NCBI RefSeq assembly: GCF_019097595.1
Contig: NC_080731.1
Coordinates: 21,398,866-21,462,865 of the forward strand
Reading direction: 5' to 3'
DNA length: 64,000 nt
Source of the DNA: Hemibagrus wyckioides
Lineage: Eukaryota; Chordata; Actinopteri; Siluriformes; Bagridae
The position numbers and the translations under genes were made by a program. How positions within the stretch are numbered: position 1 is the first letter of the stretch; each line of letters opens with the position of its first letter. Below the pieces are notes generated by a model. The model saw only the letters and a list, made by a program, of their open reading frames with translations. It was not told the DNA's origin and made no database searches. This document shows, piece after piece, positions 52,401 through 64,000 of the stretch.

Positions 52401-53661
52401 GCGGGACGAGGACTCTGACGACGATGGTCAGCGTCCCCGGCCGTCTCCTTTGGGCAGTTATTCGCCACCCCGATCCCTCTCCTGCCCCGCCCCGCTCTCT
52501 CACACCCCTCCTGGGGTCGCCCAAACCACCAAGCCGGCCCCACTACCACCGACTCCTCCCCCTGCCACCAGAGGGCACTGTTTCCACAGAGCCAGCCGGA
52601 GTACGTTACCCACGTTGCCCAGCTCCGGCCTCAGTCCCATGGCGCAGCTAGAGGTGGGGCGACAGGAAGAGGAAGTGAAAGTTCCTCCTGTGTGTATGGC
52701 ACAGAGAACACACCACGGTAGGTCACTGCAGCAATAACGGTGTGATAAAAGCCTGGAGGAGATGAGGGGTAATGTTAGGGAAGTGTGGAAAACCTCACAT
52801 CACACATCTGCAGCTTCACTTCTACTTTCTCTTAACTGATACTTACACTTTCTATTAATCTCTTCTTCTGCTTATCTTTCATTCTTTCTTTTCATCTGTT
52901 TTGTTATCCTATTCTTTTTCTTTCTTACTTCATCTATCCTTTCTTTTCATTCATCCACAAATTGCTTATTTCTTCCCATTCCACGTTCCTTCTTCTGCTT
53001 CATCTATCCATCCCATTCTACTCATTTCGTCCTCATTTCTCCTTCCTTATACAATCCTTCCTTTTATCACTTCTGTTTTCCTTGCTTCATCCTTCCATCC
53101 TTATTTTCCTAACACCCTTCCATCCTTCATTCATTTCTTACTTCATTCATCCAACCTTTATTCACTTTCTTTCCATCCATCATTCTGCTCTTCTTTCTCT
53201 CTTCCTTCTTTCCACCCTGCAGCCCATCACCTCTCCCCCCAGGCTCTGAAATGGAGAGAATACAGGCGTAAGAACCCTCTGGGTGTGGAGAAGAGAGACG
53301 CCTGTTCTTCCTCTCCCTCCTCTTCCTCCTCTCTGTCTGCCTCTGCTGCTTTGACTGCCCGGAGACGCACAGTGAGACGCAACGTCTTTGATTTCCCTCC
53401 ATCGAATCACGCGCTGAACTTCAGCAGACTCCACGGTGCTGAAATAATCTCATCAGCATTAGGGGTCATCTCAGGACCTTTTACCTAACAGACGCTTTCC
53501 TCACAGTGCACTTTACATAGCTCTTAGTCCATTAATAACACCTAAATGATACTTTATAAAGGAGGAGGAGTGGAGTTCAGAAGAAATATAACCTCAGATA
53601 AAGCAAACTAATACTGTGCAGAATGATCAGGGAGTGGTGTGTGAATTCTTCATGTTTTGCT

Positions 53662-53706
<45 letters not shown>

Positions 53707-53841
53707 AGGTCAGTCGTTGAGGTGTTACAGTGACCTGCTGCCGGATTATTTCTCTCAGACTGAGCGCCCCCCAGAGGAGTTCTGCCTCTCGCCTGATGCC
53801 ACCTCGGAAGAGTCCATCTCCATCGACCTGCATCAGAAGAG

Positions 53842-53902
<61 letters not shown>

Positions 53903-56561
53903 GTGTGACCTGCACAGAGATCTCTTATCACACATGTAAATAAAACACGTTCTGTCCAGTCGTTACACTCGACATGATTAATTATTGATTATCGTGTGTG
54001 TGAGCTGTCTCTGTGTATTACACACGCTTCCTCGAGTGTATATGCATGGTGTAGTTGTAGACTAAAGTTGTTTTTTTTTTATTTCTCCATGTCCCTCTCT
54101 CTGTCTCAGGTCTGGTGAAGGCCATAAACACAGCCGTGGATCTGATCGTGGCTCATTTTGGCACCAGTCGTGACGCAGGAGTAAAGGTGACTGGTGGTGT
54201 TTTTTATTAGTAGTAGTAGTGGTAGTAGTAGGAGAAGATGGTGCAATCTGTCTCTGTGTGTTTTCTCTGATAACGTTCACATCATTTAAACATCCAACCG
54301 TCAAGCTATTGGGCGTGTCTGAATATACAGATGTTCACTGAGAGAGTATGGTGTCCTGGTTCTGTGTCTCTGATGAAGATATTGTGGGAGAAGTCTATGA
54401 GAATGAGATCTTACACTGTAAAGTAACAAATCCTACACTGTGGCAGGTGTGGTCAGATATAAATGGTATAACTGTAATGAAGGCAAGCATGTAACATGCA
54501 GAGCAAACGCACAGTGTATAATTAGTATCTTGAGATGAAGATCATGAACTGGTCAGTGTTCAGGGCCGTATGTTTCACGTAAAACGCTGTGTGTTCAGGC
54601 AAAGTTGGGCAACAGCTCAGTGAGTCCCAACGTGGCTCACCTGATCCTGAAGTACCTGTGTCCCGCCGTGTGTGACGTGCTGCAAGACGGCCTGCGAGCG
54701 TACACACTGGACATCATCATTGGTCAGCGGCGTAATCAACCCTGGAGCGTAGTGGAGGCCTCAACACAGCTCGGTGAGAAACACAGGGTTTACGACGAGA
54801 GCTAAAGGTGGATTAGTTAGCATGAACACATGAGGCTTAGTATTAAGGTATACCTCCCTCTCTCTCTCTCTCTCCCTCTCTCTCTCTCTCAGGTCCCTCT
54901 ACACGTGTACTACACAGCCTCTTCCTCAAAGTCAGTCAGTACTCGGAGCTGACCAATCACAGCATGAGACTCAATGCCTTCATCTTAGGACTGTTGAAGT
55001 AAGACACCTGTCTTTCTCTCCATCTTTCATTCCTTAAGGAGTCAGTAATAACAGAGAGAAAGCAGGGTTCAGTCTCTGTGTATTTGACTGAATAAGTAAT
55101 GTTAATTGTAAACTCACCTTTATTTATTTTTCAGCTTGCAGTCTCTGGAGTTCTGGTTTAATCACATATACACACATGAAGGTAGGACAATCTCTCTCGC
55201 CCCCCTCCCCCCATATATATATATATATATATACACACACAGTTTGTATAACATGGTAAATATTCTGTGTTTGTTGCAGACATCATAGCGGCCCACTACC
55301 ACCCGTGGGGTTTCCTTCCCCTTTCTCAAGGGGCATGTCAGCCAATGTTTGAGGAGTTGCTGCTCCTACTTCAGCCGCTGTCGCTTCTGCCCTTTGACCT
55401 CGACCTTCTGTTTGAACCTCATCAGTTGCAAAAAGGCCAAGAGCACCTGAGACGTAAAGAGCAGCTGTGCTCCACCAGACAGGGCCTCGACCAATCAGCT
55501 TGCTCCACATTCCAGCTCATGAGGGGCCCGACAGAGTCTTTGCAGCTAAAAGAGGAGGCGGGGTCTAACCAAAAAGGGGTGGAGCTTCACAGAGGAAGGT
55601 TTATGTTAAGACGTGAGGGAACCTGGCCTCGGATGGATGGGGCGGAGTCTAAAAAACAGGTGCGGAGGATGCGAACGAGCGACAGGGCAGGTAGCGAATC
55701 AGAAAGCGAAGGGATGGTGTTGCACTCAGCCAGGATGAACGGAGTGGGCGGGGAGGATGAAGAGAGGGAGAGGAAGAGGGAGAGGGAAAGAGAGAAAGAC
55801 GGAGAGAGAGACAAGGTAAGAAGCAAGCAGGCGGGCTGGTGGTTCCAGCTCATGCAGAGTTCTCAGGTCTACATTGAGAACTCTGAGGGATCCAAGTTTG
55901 TCAAGTGGGAGAAGCGCAAGAAAGGAAGTGGGGCTGAGGGGCGGAGACAAACCAATCCACCCCCGAGAGTGGGCGTGGTCGAAGGCGCAGAGGCCCATCA
56001 TGTGATGGATGAAAACCCAGAAACCACAGTGTGCAATGACACGCGTCATAATGCCAGCACCGGAACCTTCCCCCAATCAGAACCGCCCAAGGCCATTAAA
56101 GGGAAGCCGTCTTGGATGGGCAGTCCACCAGAATCTGTGCTGAGCGAGCTGAAGAGGACGAACGAGACGCAGCCCGAGGGGGCAGAAGCCGAAACGCAGA
56201 CAGCTCAGAATCTACGCTGGGGTCGGCTGTTTGGAGCCGGAACCATCGGCAAAATGGAGAAAACAGAACCCAAATCCTCCAAGAACCCGAAAAGCAGGTG
56301 AGCACAGAGACGAAGGAGTCACTAATACCTACAGGTGCAGCCTAAACTAATCATAAAACCCTGCTGTTGATGATTCTTACCCCTCAGGCTGCCGTCAGGT
56401 TGGCTGAGTCTGGATCGAACCGTGCTGGACTTAGTGGTGCAGTCTGTGGGGAAGAGGGCGGAGCCTCAGGCATTAAACACACACAGTGCTGAGACACAAC
56501 ACAGTCAGACACAGCAGGACCAAACACAGGAGCCCAACATACAGACAACAGCTGCACGGTA

Positions 56562-56599
<38 letters not shown>

Positions 56600-56844
56600 A
56601 CACATGTAATAAAATACATCTCCCTCCTTTCAATCTCTCTCTTAGTGAGGTGAGAGCATTGTGCCACCACATCGCCACGGAAACAGGTCACCTAAGCTTC
56701 CATAAGGGCGACGTGCTGCAGGTCCTGAGCAGAGCAGACTCTGATTGGTTGCTGTGTGCCCTCGGCGACGCCCATGGCCTGGTGCCCATCATCTATGTTA
56801 CTTTAAACGATGAGGAGAGTGAAGATTCTCGAGGGCCACAGTGA
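47976..56844 (+). CDS. rusc2: RUN and SH3 domain-containing protein 2 (iporin), 12 coding exons
   Basis: Exons: 47976-49454, 49681-50155, 52208-52717, 53223-53435, 53709-53843, 54110-54186, 54599-54773, 54893-54998, 55135-55181, 55280-56297, 56388-56558, 56646-56844. Total 4,605 nt, 1,534 aa; all phases compatible. Start chosen because [20 protein letters not shown] is the RUSC2-specific N terminus. Features: Asp-rich run (about 144-152), serine-rich low-complexity body, SRSYDRN and [55 protein letters not shown] domain (about 938-1110), a charged [13 protein letters not shown] stretch, and a C-terminal SH3 domain (about 1475-1528). RUSC2 binds Rab1 and GM130 and links AP-4 (ATG9A) vesicles to kinesin-1 (known). 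RUSC1 is excluded by the N terminus and length. Confidence 0.95.
49681..50155 (+). CDS. rusc2: rusc2 coding exon 2
   Basis: Encodes [45 protein letters not shown] and [16 protein letters not shown], matching the conserved mid-region of RUSC2. Acceptor ttttctctgctag; donor GAAG|gtaaga. Confidence 0.94.
50156..52207 (+). other. rusc2: rusc2 intron (2 kb)
   Basis: Unique-looking DNA with (AC)n at about 50,685-50,710 and a short (GT)n at about 50,810-50,826. No coding exon recognised. Confidence 0.7.
52208..52717 (+). CDS. rusc2: rusc2 coding exon 3
   Basis: Encodes [20 protein letters not shown], an acidic [22 protein letters not shown] and a proline-rich [10 protein letters not shown], a potential SH3 ligand. 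Donor CACG|gtaggt. Confidence 0.93.
52718..53222 (+). other. rusc2: rusc2 intron, pyrimidine-rich
   Basis: Nearly continuous ttctt/tccatc-type polypyrimidine sequence from 52,830 to the acceptor. The long open frames through it are low-complexity artefacts until the exon begins. Confidence 0.8.
53223..53435 (+). CDS. rusc2: rusc2 coding exon 4
   Basis: Encodes [20 protein letters not shown], a polyserine stretch, then [17 protein letters not shown] and RLHG, conserved with mammalian RUSC2. Confidence 0.93.
53709..53843 (+). CDS. rusc2: rusc2 coding exon 5
   Basis: Encodes [34 protein letters not shown] and DLHQKR, leading into the RUN domain. Flanked by (GT)n on both sides; the donor lies at the start of the downstream (GT)n. 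Confidence 0.93.
54110..54186 (+). CDS. rusc2: rusc2 coding exon 6: start of RUN domain
   Basis: Encodes [20 protein letters not shown], the first helix of the RUN domain. Acceptor ctgtctcag, donor AAG|gtgact. Confidence 0.94.
54187..54598 (+). other. rusc2: rusc2 intron
   Basis: Contains a short tagtagtag tract near 54,210; otherwise nothing seen. Confidence 0.75.
54599..54773 (+). CDS. rusc2: rusc2 coding exon 7: RUN domain
   Basis: Encodes [40 protein letters not shown]. The [10 protein letters not shown] and [13 protein letters not shown] blocks are RUSC signatures. Confidence 0.95.
54893..54998 (+). CDS. rusc2: rusc2 coding exon 8: RUN domain
   Basis: Encodes [20 protein letters not shown], then [11 protein letters not shown]. 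Acceptor preceded by (CT)n. Confidence 0.94.
55135..55181 (+). CDS. rusc2: rusc2 coding exon 9 (47 bp): RUN domain
   Basis: Encodes [15 protein letters not shown]. Small exon with phase 2 in and phase 1 out, matching mammalian SLEFWFNH. Confidence 0.93.
55280..56297 (+). CDS. rusc2: rusc2 coding exon 10: end of RUN domain and charged linker
   Basis: Encodes [40 protein letters not shown], the Arg/Glu-rich linker, then [30 protein letters not shown] [11 protein letters not shown] and the conserved [15 protein letters not shown]. It contains an internal donor-like AAG|gtaaga at 55,815/55,816. Confidence 0.93.
56388..56558 (+). CDS. rusc2: rusc2 coding exon 11
   Basis: Encodes [20 protein letters not shown] and a Gln/Thr-rich linker. 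Acceptor ttacccctcag, donor CACG|gtaatt. Confidence 0.92.
56646..56844 (+). CDS. rusc2: rusc2 last coding exon 12: SH3 domain
   Basis: Encodes [36 protein letters not shown] and [14 protein letters not shown], stop TGA at 56842-56844. The ALYDY motif of a typical SH3 is ALCHH here, as in mammalian RUSC2 (ALCHH), so classical PxxP binding may be altered. Confidence 0.95.
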
Positions 56845-59791
56845 ACACACACACACACACACACACACACACGGTTTGGGATGTGCACCTTCATTGAGTT
56901 TGTGATTCTGCGCTTGAGGGGTAAATCGTAGCTCTGATAAACGGACAGTTTAAACAAACGCTAATATTAATCTTAACTAATATGGGTATCGTCATATTTA
57001 TTGCCTGCTGTAAGATAACATTTGCCATGCAAACTGAAAAAAAAAGCCAAATCAGTGTGTCATGCAACTACAAAAAGAAGTACACGATCATGCTAGGCGC
57101 TAATACTACCCTTCGTTATTAGCTGTGTTAGCATTGCCAAGTCACCCGCAGACTTGTTGCTAAAACTATGTAGCTCTCTCTCTCTTTCTCTCCATCTCTC
57201 TCTCTCTCTCTCTCTGAGATCTTTATAATGGTATTTAAAGTGGGATTTTTTTAACGCACATTCTTGACGTGATTAGCAATTAGAAACGTTTGCAACCTGG
57301 ACATCGCAGCCCAATCTCATGAAGATGTTTAGCAGCGACAGTGTTGCTCTCTACACCTGTAGATCTGTAAGTTTTTATATGAACATGTATGATTTTGTGT
57401 ACATTTACAGTCTGTAAAGCATCCAGAAGAGGAGCAGCCGTCATAGGAGGTTATAACTAGGACCAGAGCGATAGGATTAGCAGCATTACGGATACAATCA
57501 CGTTTCTAAACAAGCCGCGGACATGACAGCGTGCTACTGCAGGGTGGATTAGTGTCAATTACAGTTCATGTAGGTAATCCTTTCTCCTGTGAGTGATCAG
57601 CGTCCTGTGGGGACCAACAGCCTGTTTACTGACCGCCCCAAATAATATGTCAAGTCCAGTTAGACGCCTTCAGCTGAATCCTTTACACAACTGAATGTGA
57701 TTGGATGAACAGAGGATCTGCTAGAATCCAGAAGAAACAGAGAAACAGAGAAACTAATCCGCATGGGTTATGGAGACGCTGTGTTTCCGGACAGCTTTAA
57801 TACAACACTCTGCTCTGGTGCTAGTTATAACAGTCACACGTATTAAACGGAAAGCTTAGCACACGGTCACGTGCGGTGTGACGTCACTGAGCGTGGGTGT
57901 AGTGACCATGGTGACGGTGTTTGCTAGGCAGATCCTTCATCTTTAAAAAAAAAAAAAACAGAGTGTTGTGTTTATCATGGTTCTGTGGGTAAGGTGCGGC
58001 GATGTCTGTCTGAGTTACGCTAACTTATTTATTGTTGGTTTTATACAGCGATTAGCAGCTAACTACCAAACTAGTAAGCTATTTATATGTTTACTCCAGC
58101 AACAGCCTCATAGGAATGCTAGCTTTAGCAAATAAACAGGTTTTTTTCATGTAATGTGGCATTTACGTAAGCAGTATATAGCGAAGCGTGTGGGTGACTC
58201 CAGCCAGTGGGACGTCAGGGCGGGGCAGGGAGCGCTGCACCACCTGTACTACTGAATACACCTGAAGACACATACAGACACTCTTAGTATCAACTTCCTG
58301 TTGTTCTGACCAATCAGAAGCCAGGGATTTTCTTGCATGTCAGACACTGACTCGAGGTTAGAACTGAACTGGAACATTAACCCCACCTACAGACTGCTTC
58401 ACCTGCTGGAGGAGGAGGAGGAGGGAAGGAGGAAGCCGGCGCTAGCTTTAGTCTAGGCATTAACATTAACTGCTGATTTGTTTCTTTCCAGCGCTGACGC
58501 ATTTCAGCTAGACATGTGCCGATATTCAGGTGCAGGAGATCTGAGATGAAGTCTGTCATGAGAGCGGCCCCGGGGCCGATGTGAAGAGGAGTCTCTCCGA
58601 GAGAAGACAATCCTGTAAATTCTGTTCTGTGTAGAAAACTGACCCGAATGAATCAAACCTGCTGCTGTCTTTAAATTACTGAACTAAAGTCACATATCGG
58701 CACATGTCTACTCTTTGCCAGGGAGAGACATAATCATCTCTGGACATTTTCCATGAAATGACAGACTAACTAATAGGCAAGTGAAGGAAAAGAATAGTAT
58801 GTGGTTGTTTTTTGTTGTACTGAAGGCATCACGGAAACGTGTTTATTATTAACTTGTCTGTTTGTTCTCTGTGTAAAGCTTCACTTTAACATCACTAGAC
58901 CTGAAAATGACAAGTGTCCATGAAGGACAGGACAGGAATCTCTGAGATGACCTGACATGGCTCACTGGGCTAAACCAGATGTTATTAACAGTTATTTATG
59001 AAGAGTTTTTGGATAAAAGGCAGGTTGCATGTTAGACGTCACGTCACAGTGTAACTGACCATGCAAGCCTACAAACCGTCCACTACTGATAAATATCCGT
59101 TTGAAAGCTTCAGAGTAAAACTTTTAGCATTTATTCAGACTTTAACCCGATCACAGGTTGCTGTACACTGATCAGGGTGAGAGTGTGATGAGAAAGTGTA
59201 AACTCACTACACACTCAGTGCGTTACAGCCTCTGTTTAATTCCGAACCCGTCCTTCAGAAGGGATTTACCGCTGTGGCGTTGGGAAACGTGACGTTATTC
59301 TGAAGGTCAGCGTTTTATTTTTAATTTAGCGTTATATTGCACACTAATTTATTTCATTCTTCACTTGCCTGTAAGTGAACCCGAGTCGTAAGAGAATGGT
59401 TATTGTTGTTATAGTTATTACTGAAAACGATATTGATTTGTTTCTACAGATTACCACAACAGCTTCGGTTGACCATGTCACGTTATAAATTGATTTTTCT
59501 TTTTTTGTATCATTTTATATTATTTTCTAATACAGAAAATGCATTTTATTCACGTATTTATTCAGTCGCACTTGTAAATATGTGACATTCTGGGAAGAAT
59601 ATGCTAATTGTTAATTAACAGAAGTTACTTGATGTAATTAACATGTAATAACACGTCTATTTCAATAGGCTGTACAGAATAGCACTGTTATTATACGGGA
59701 CGTTACTAGAGGAGATGTGTCCTAGAGTTTAGTTTTTGCTCTGCATATTATGTTTGTCACTCTTCTTCTCGGTCACACACTCAACACACAC

Positions 59792-59829
<38 letters not shown>

Positions 59830-61918
59830 GGAAACTAGACTAGTGCCTTTTTGTATCACAGTAAATGTATTTGTAGGGACGGACAAAAATTATTGAGACG
59901 GAACCAAAGCAGGAAAATATGAAATCAGAGTGATCTACTTTTAAGATGTAAATTGAATACATTTTCTACATTGTTTTGCTAAAGGCTTATCATGGTTTAT
60001 AAAGCGACCGGGCTGCAGGTCTGAGAACCTGAGAGAGTTTTGAGAACTCAGAGTGATTTTTTTCTCTAAAGCATCCTGCTATTAGTTTGCATTTACTGTC
60101 TGACACAAAAAAACTTAAAGCGATGCTACATGCATACAAATTCCAGACAAAAAGACGTGTAATTAGCATGAACACGAGGATAAAACCTGACAATCCTGAT
60201 GAGCCGTCATCTCCAATAGCGGTCACCATGCAGTCCATGAGGTGTCTCAGCTGTGATTAATCGACCTGATTCAGACCTGTCAGAGAGCTGAGGGCCGACC
60301 CCGAGTAGCCGGCTGGAGATCTAGGTTCAGATTAAATTTAGATCCAGATTGGTGAACGTCTCGTAGCTCAGCTCAGCTGAAGGAGAACATCCTGGTGAAA
60401 GCAGAAGAAAAGTCAAAGCAAGTGTTTTCGTAGCTCGTGAGCTCAGAGTGAAGCTTCTCTCTCTGCTCGGCTTGTTCCCTCTCTCAGCTCTGTTCCTCAC
60501 ACGTGGCTAGCCTGCTAACAAGCTGTACAGTAGAACACGAGGAAAGCACATGAAACATCAAGGTGTGAAATCTGCAAAAATTATCAACAGCCATGTTTTT
60601 TTCTAAGTGTTGATCGAGTAGACAACTAGTACCTTAAAGGCCTGATGTATGTAAGGAACGGGGCTCCCCTCTCCCCCCCACCCTTCTGTATGATGTGTAT
60701 GACCTCACCAACCGTGTATGGAGATCAATAACAAAGTGCTCATGTGAACGACCCTCATCTGTCTCTCTGTCTGTCTTGTTTTCTTTCCTCTGGTTATCTC
60801 ACAGAAGGTCAGCTCCAGTCCAGGAGAAAGCATGATCAACATGGTCCTAATCTAGAAGCTCTGACTGTAGCGCAGCCGCTAATGACAGATTTATATTAAT
60901 GTCATTAATCTGATATGATATTGTTTATTTATAGTGAATAATAATATAGAAAACAAGTCTCTATTGTCAGAGCTGTGTAAGAGTCAGAGCTAAAGGTTTT
61001 CCACACCTTCAGGACAGAACAGTTTACACTTCTTTTCAACTTCTACTCACAAGACAAGCTGCTTTATCTTATTCATTTAAAGAGAGAGGAAAAATAGAGA
61101 CTGGTGAAGGAACAGAGCTGCTATAATGTAAGTGAGAACTGTTTTGAAATAAAAGCTAATATTGTTGCGGTGTAAGAATAATAGAAAAACTTCGTGATGT
61201 GTGCTTAACAACGTCAGAACTTCATGGCAGACATCACACCACCACATCACGGGTTATTTCCCTCTAACGCCCCTCGTGTTAAATCACTGACATAAGGCAC
61301 GCAGGTAAAGGTTTTCATTGAGGCTGGTCAGTGAGTGGCATTACAGCATGTTCCAAACTGATGTTATATCCCTTCAGCGTTGGAACATCTCATTTTAAAT
61401 CCAGTAGATGATGCTCTTATCCTTCTACCCCTTTAGTATTAGGGTAGATCTAATCACAAACTGGTCACCCTTTAAAAAATACACACTCTGTTAAAGGTGT
61501 TTAAAGAAAACACTGTACACAAAGTAATAAGTGAGCAGGAGTGAGATAGAGAGAGCGTGAATGTGTGAATAAATAAATAAAAGACTTGCAGGTGTGTTCG
61601 AGAGGAACGTTACATATATGAGGGGTGGTGTCACGCAGCCCAAAACCAAGCAGATGGACTCTTACCATGCTGAAGTGGACACAGTGTGTGTGTTTATGAT
61701 GGTTTGAGGCTTGGATCAGAGCCAACTAAACAAAGATTTTTCTTAAATAAGACACCTCTTTGTGTGTCCAGGATGTAGAAGTGCAGAATAAACTCCTCTA
61801 CACATCTCATAAGTGTTTGTAGATCAGTCTTTCCTCTACTCCCTAAACATCTTGAGAGGTTTGGACCTGAAGCCTGAGAGGTCTATCTTGCCTGAACTGA
61901 TCATAAGTTTAAGCGTTT
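56845..61918. other. rusc2 3' flank (3' UTR of unknown length plus intergenic)
   Basis: No coding exon recognised in 5 kb. Contains (AC)n right after the stop codon, a (CT)n at about 57,175-57,216 and a (GA)n at about 59,796-59,826. Possible + strand AATAAA signals lie at 58,131, 61,148 and 61,568, so the 3' UTR end cannot be fixed from sequence. Confidence 0.5.
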
Positions 61919-62464
61919 ACACCTATCAGCCATAACATTATGACCACTGAGAGGTGAAGTGAATAAGACTGAGTATCTCCTCATCATGGCACCTGTTAGT
62001 GGGTGGGATATATTAGGCAGCAAGTCAACATTTTGTCCTCAGAGTTGATGTTAGAAGCCGGAAAAATGGACAAGTGTAAGGATTTGAGTGAGTTTGACCA
62101 AAAGGGCCTAATTGTGATGGCTAGACCACTGGATCAGAGCATCTCCAAAACTGCAGCTCTTGTGGGGTGTTCCCGGTCTGCAGTGGTCAGTATCTATCAA
62201 AAGTGGTCCACGGAAGGAACGGTGGTGAACCAGTGACAGGGTCATGGGTGGTCAAGGCTCATTGATGCACGTGGGGAGAGAAGGCTGGCCCGTGTGATCC
62301 GATCCAACAGACGAGCTACTGTTGATCAAACTGCTGAAGAAGTTAATGCTGGTTCTGATAGAAAGGGGTCAGAATACACAGTGCAGGACGGGTCAGGGAT
62401 GTTCTGGCAGCAAAAGGGAGACCAACACAAATATTTTGGCAGGTGGTCATAATGTTATACCTGA
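61919..62464. mobile_element. Non-autonomous or decayed Tc1/mariner-type element
   Basis: Inverted ends: cagccataacattatgacca at about 61,928 and gtggtcataatgttatacct at about 62,444, with a TA at each border. The interior keeps the N-terminal DNA-binding part of a Tc1-like transposase (62,065-62,236: [20 protein letters not shown], then [20 protein letters not shown], a helix-turn-helix), ending in a stop; the catalytic DDE part is missing. Typical of fish genomes; inactive. Confidence 0.9.
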
Positions 62465-62594
62465 TCTGTGTATAGCAAAATGTAGAATTCATATAATCTG
62501 ATGAGCTTTTTAATCCCACTCCCATTGCTCTGATCACATTTTCATCTGAACCCAGGTGAAGAACACACTGAAGGACTTCTTTAAAACACACACA

Positions 62595-63859
<1,265 letters not shown>

Positions 63860-64000
63860 CTACACACACACACACAGAGTTACATTTATTTGACTTTCTT
63901 CTAGATTTAGGAAAACGTTTGCTTAAAGTTGTTCACGTGTGTGTGTGTATATATGTACATGTGTGTGTGTTAATGTTATTTTCCATGTTGTGGAATACAG

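Noticed and set aside
52901..53222. Serine/phenylalanine-rich open frame before rusc2 exon 4
   Set aside because: Polypyrimidine intron sequence. Phase and conservation place the exon start at 53,223.
47976..56844. Naming the second gene rusc1
   Set aside because: The [23 protein letters not shown] start (split here), 1,534-residue length and long Ser-rich body are RUSC2 features; RUSC1 is shorter with a different N terminus.
62003..62236. Open frame with a helix-turn-helix as a host gene
   Set aside because: It is the N-terminal remnant of a Tc1-like transposase inside an element with inverted ends; it lacks the catalytic domain.

Overview
The window is vertebrate nuclear DNA, most likely from a ray-finned (teleost) fish. 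The evidence is spliced genes with GT-AG introns, abundant (CA/TG)n microsatellites, a Tc1/mariner-type element with fish-style inverted repeats, short TIR-bearing MITEs, and two recognisable vertebrate proteins. No bacterial or organellar features are present. All exon models below were made by eye from splice sites, reading phase and protein similarity recalled from the families.

Layout: (1) 1-40,850, + strand: the 3' three quarters of a P4-ATPase (phospholipid flippase) gene of the ATP8B family. I trace 17 coding exons (4,486-38,717; 906 codons plus stop; every splice junction keeps phase), then a 2.1 kb 3' UTR with AATAAA at 40,825. The next gene is rusc2, and in mammals RUSC2 neighbours ATP8B5 (mouse Atp8b5/FetA; human pseudogene ATP8B5P), so the best name is atp8b5. 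(2) About 29 kb of the first 38 kb is tandem repeat lying inside five introns, with a different unit in each array: 25/27 bp, 44 bp, 75 bp, 34/36 bp (10.6 kb, roughly 300 copies), 36/42 bp and 15 bp (7.9 kb, roughly 530 copies). Several arrays have higher-order structure. (3) 40,850-42,100: intergenic DNA with an inverted-repeat (foldback/MITE-like) element. (4) 42,160-56,844, + strand: rusc2 (RUN and SH3 domain protein 2, iporin). It has a CpG-rich candidate promoter/first exon, a first intron of about 5 kb, and 12 coding exons giving a 1,534-residue protein, close to the roughly 1,500 residues of the mammalian protein. (5) 56,845-62,460: rusc2 3' flank, ending in a decayed Tc1-like element. 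(6) 62,595-64,000, - strand: the 3' end of a convergent gene I do not recognise (two phase-compatible exons, AATAAA, and a MITE in its 3' UTR).

atp8b5 encodes a membrane lipid flippase and rusc2 a Rab/kinesin-linked trafficking adaptor. Their adjacency is conserved synteny rather than a pathway. The most notable features are the extreme minisatellite load of one gene's introns, three partial copies of an exon end stranded in an intron, TIR-like arms that look like the source of one minisatellite, and the almost universal use of (TG)n directly before splice acceptors.
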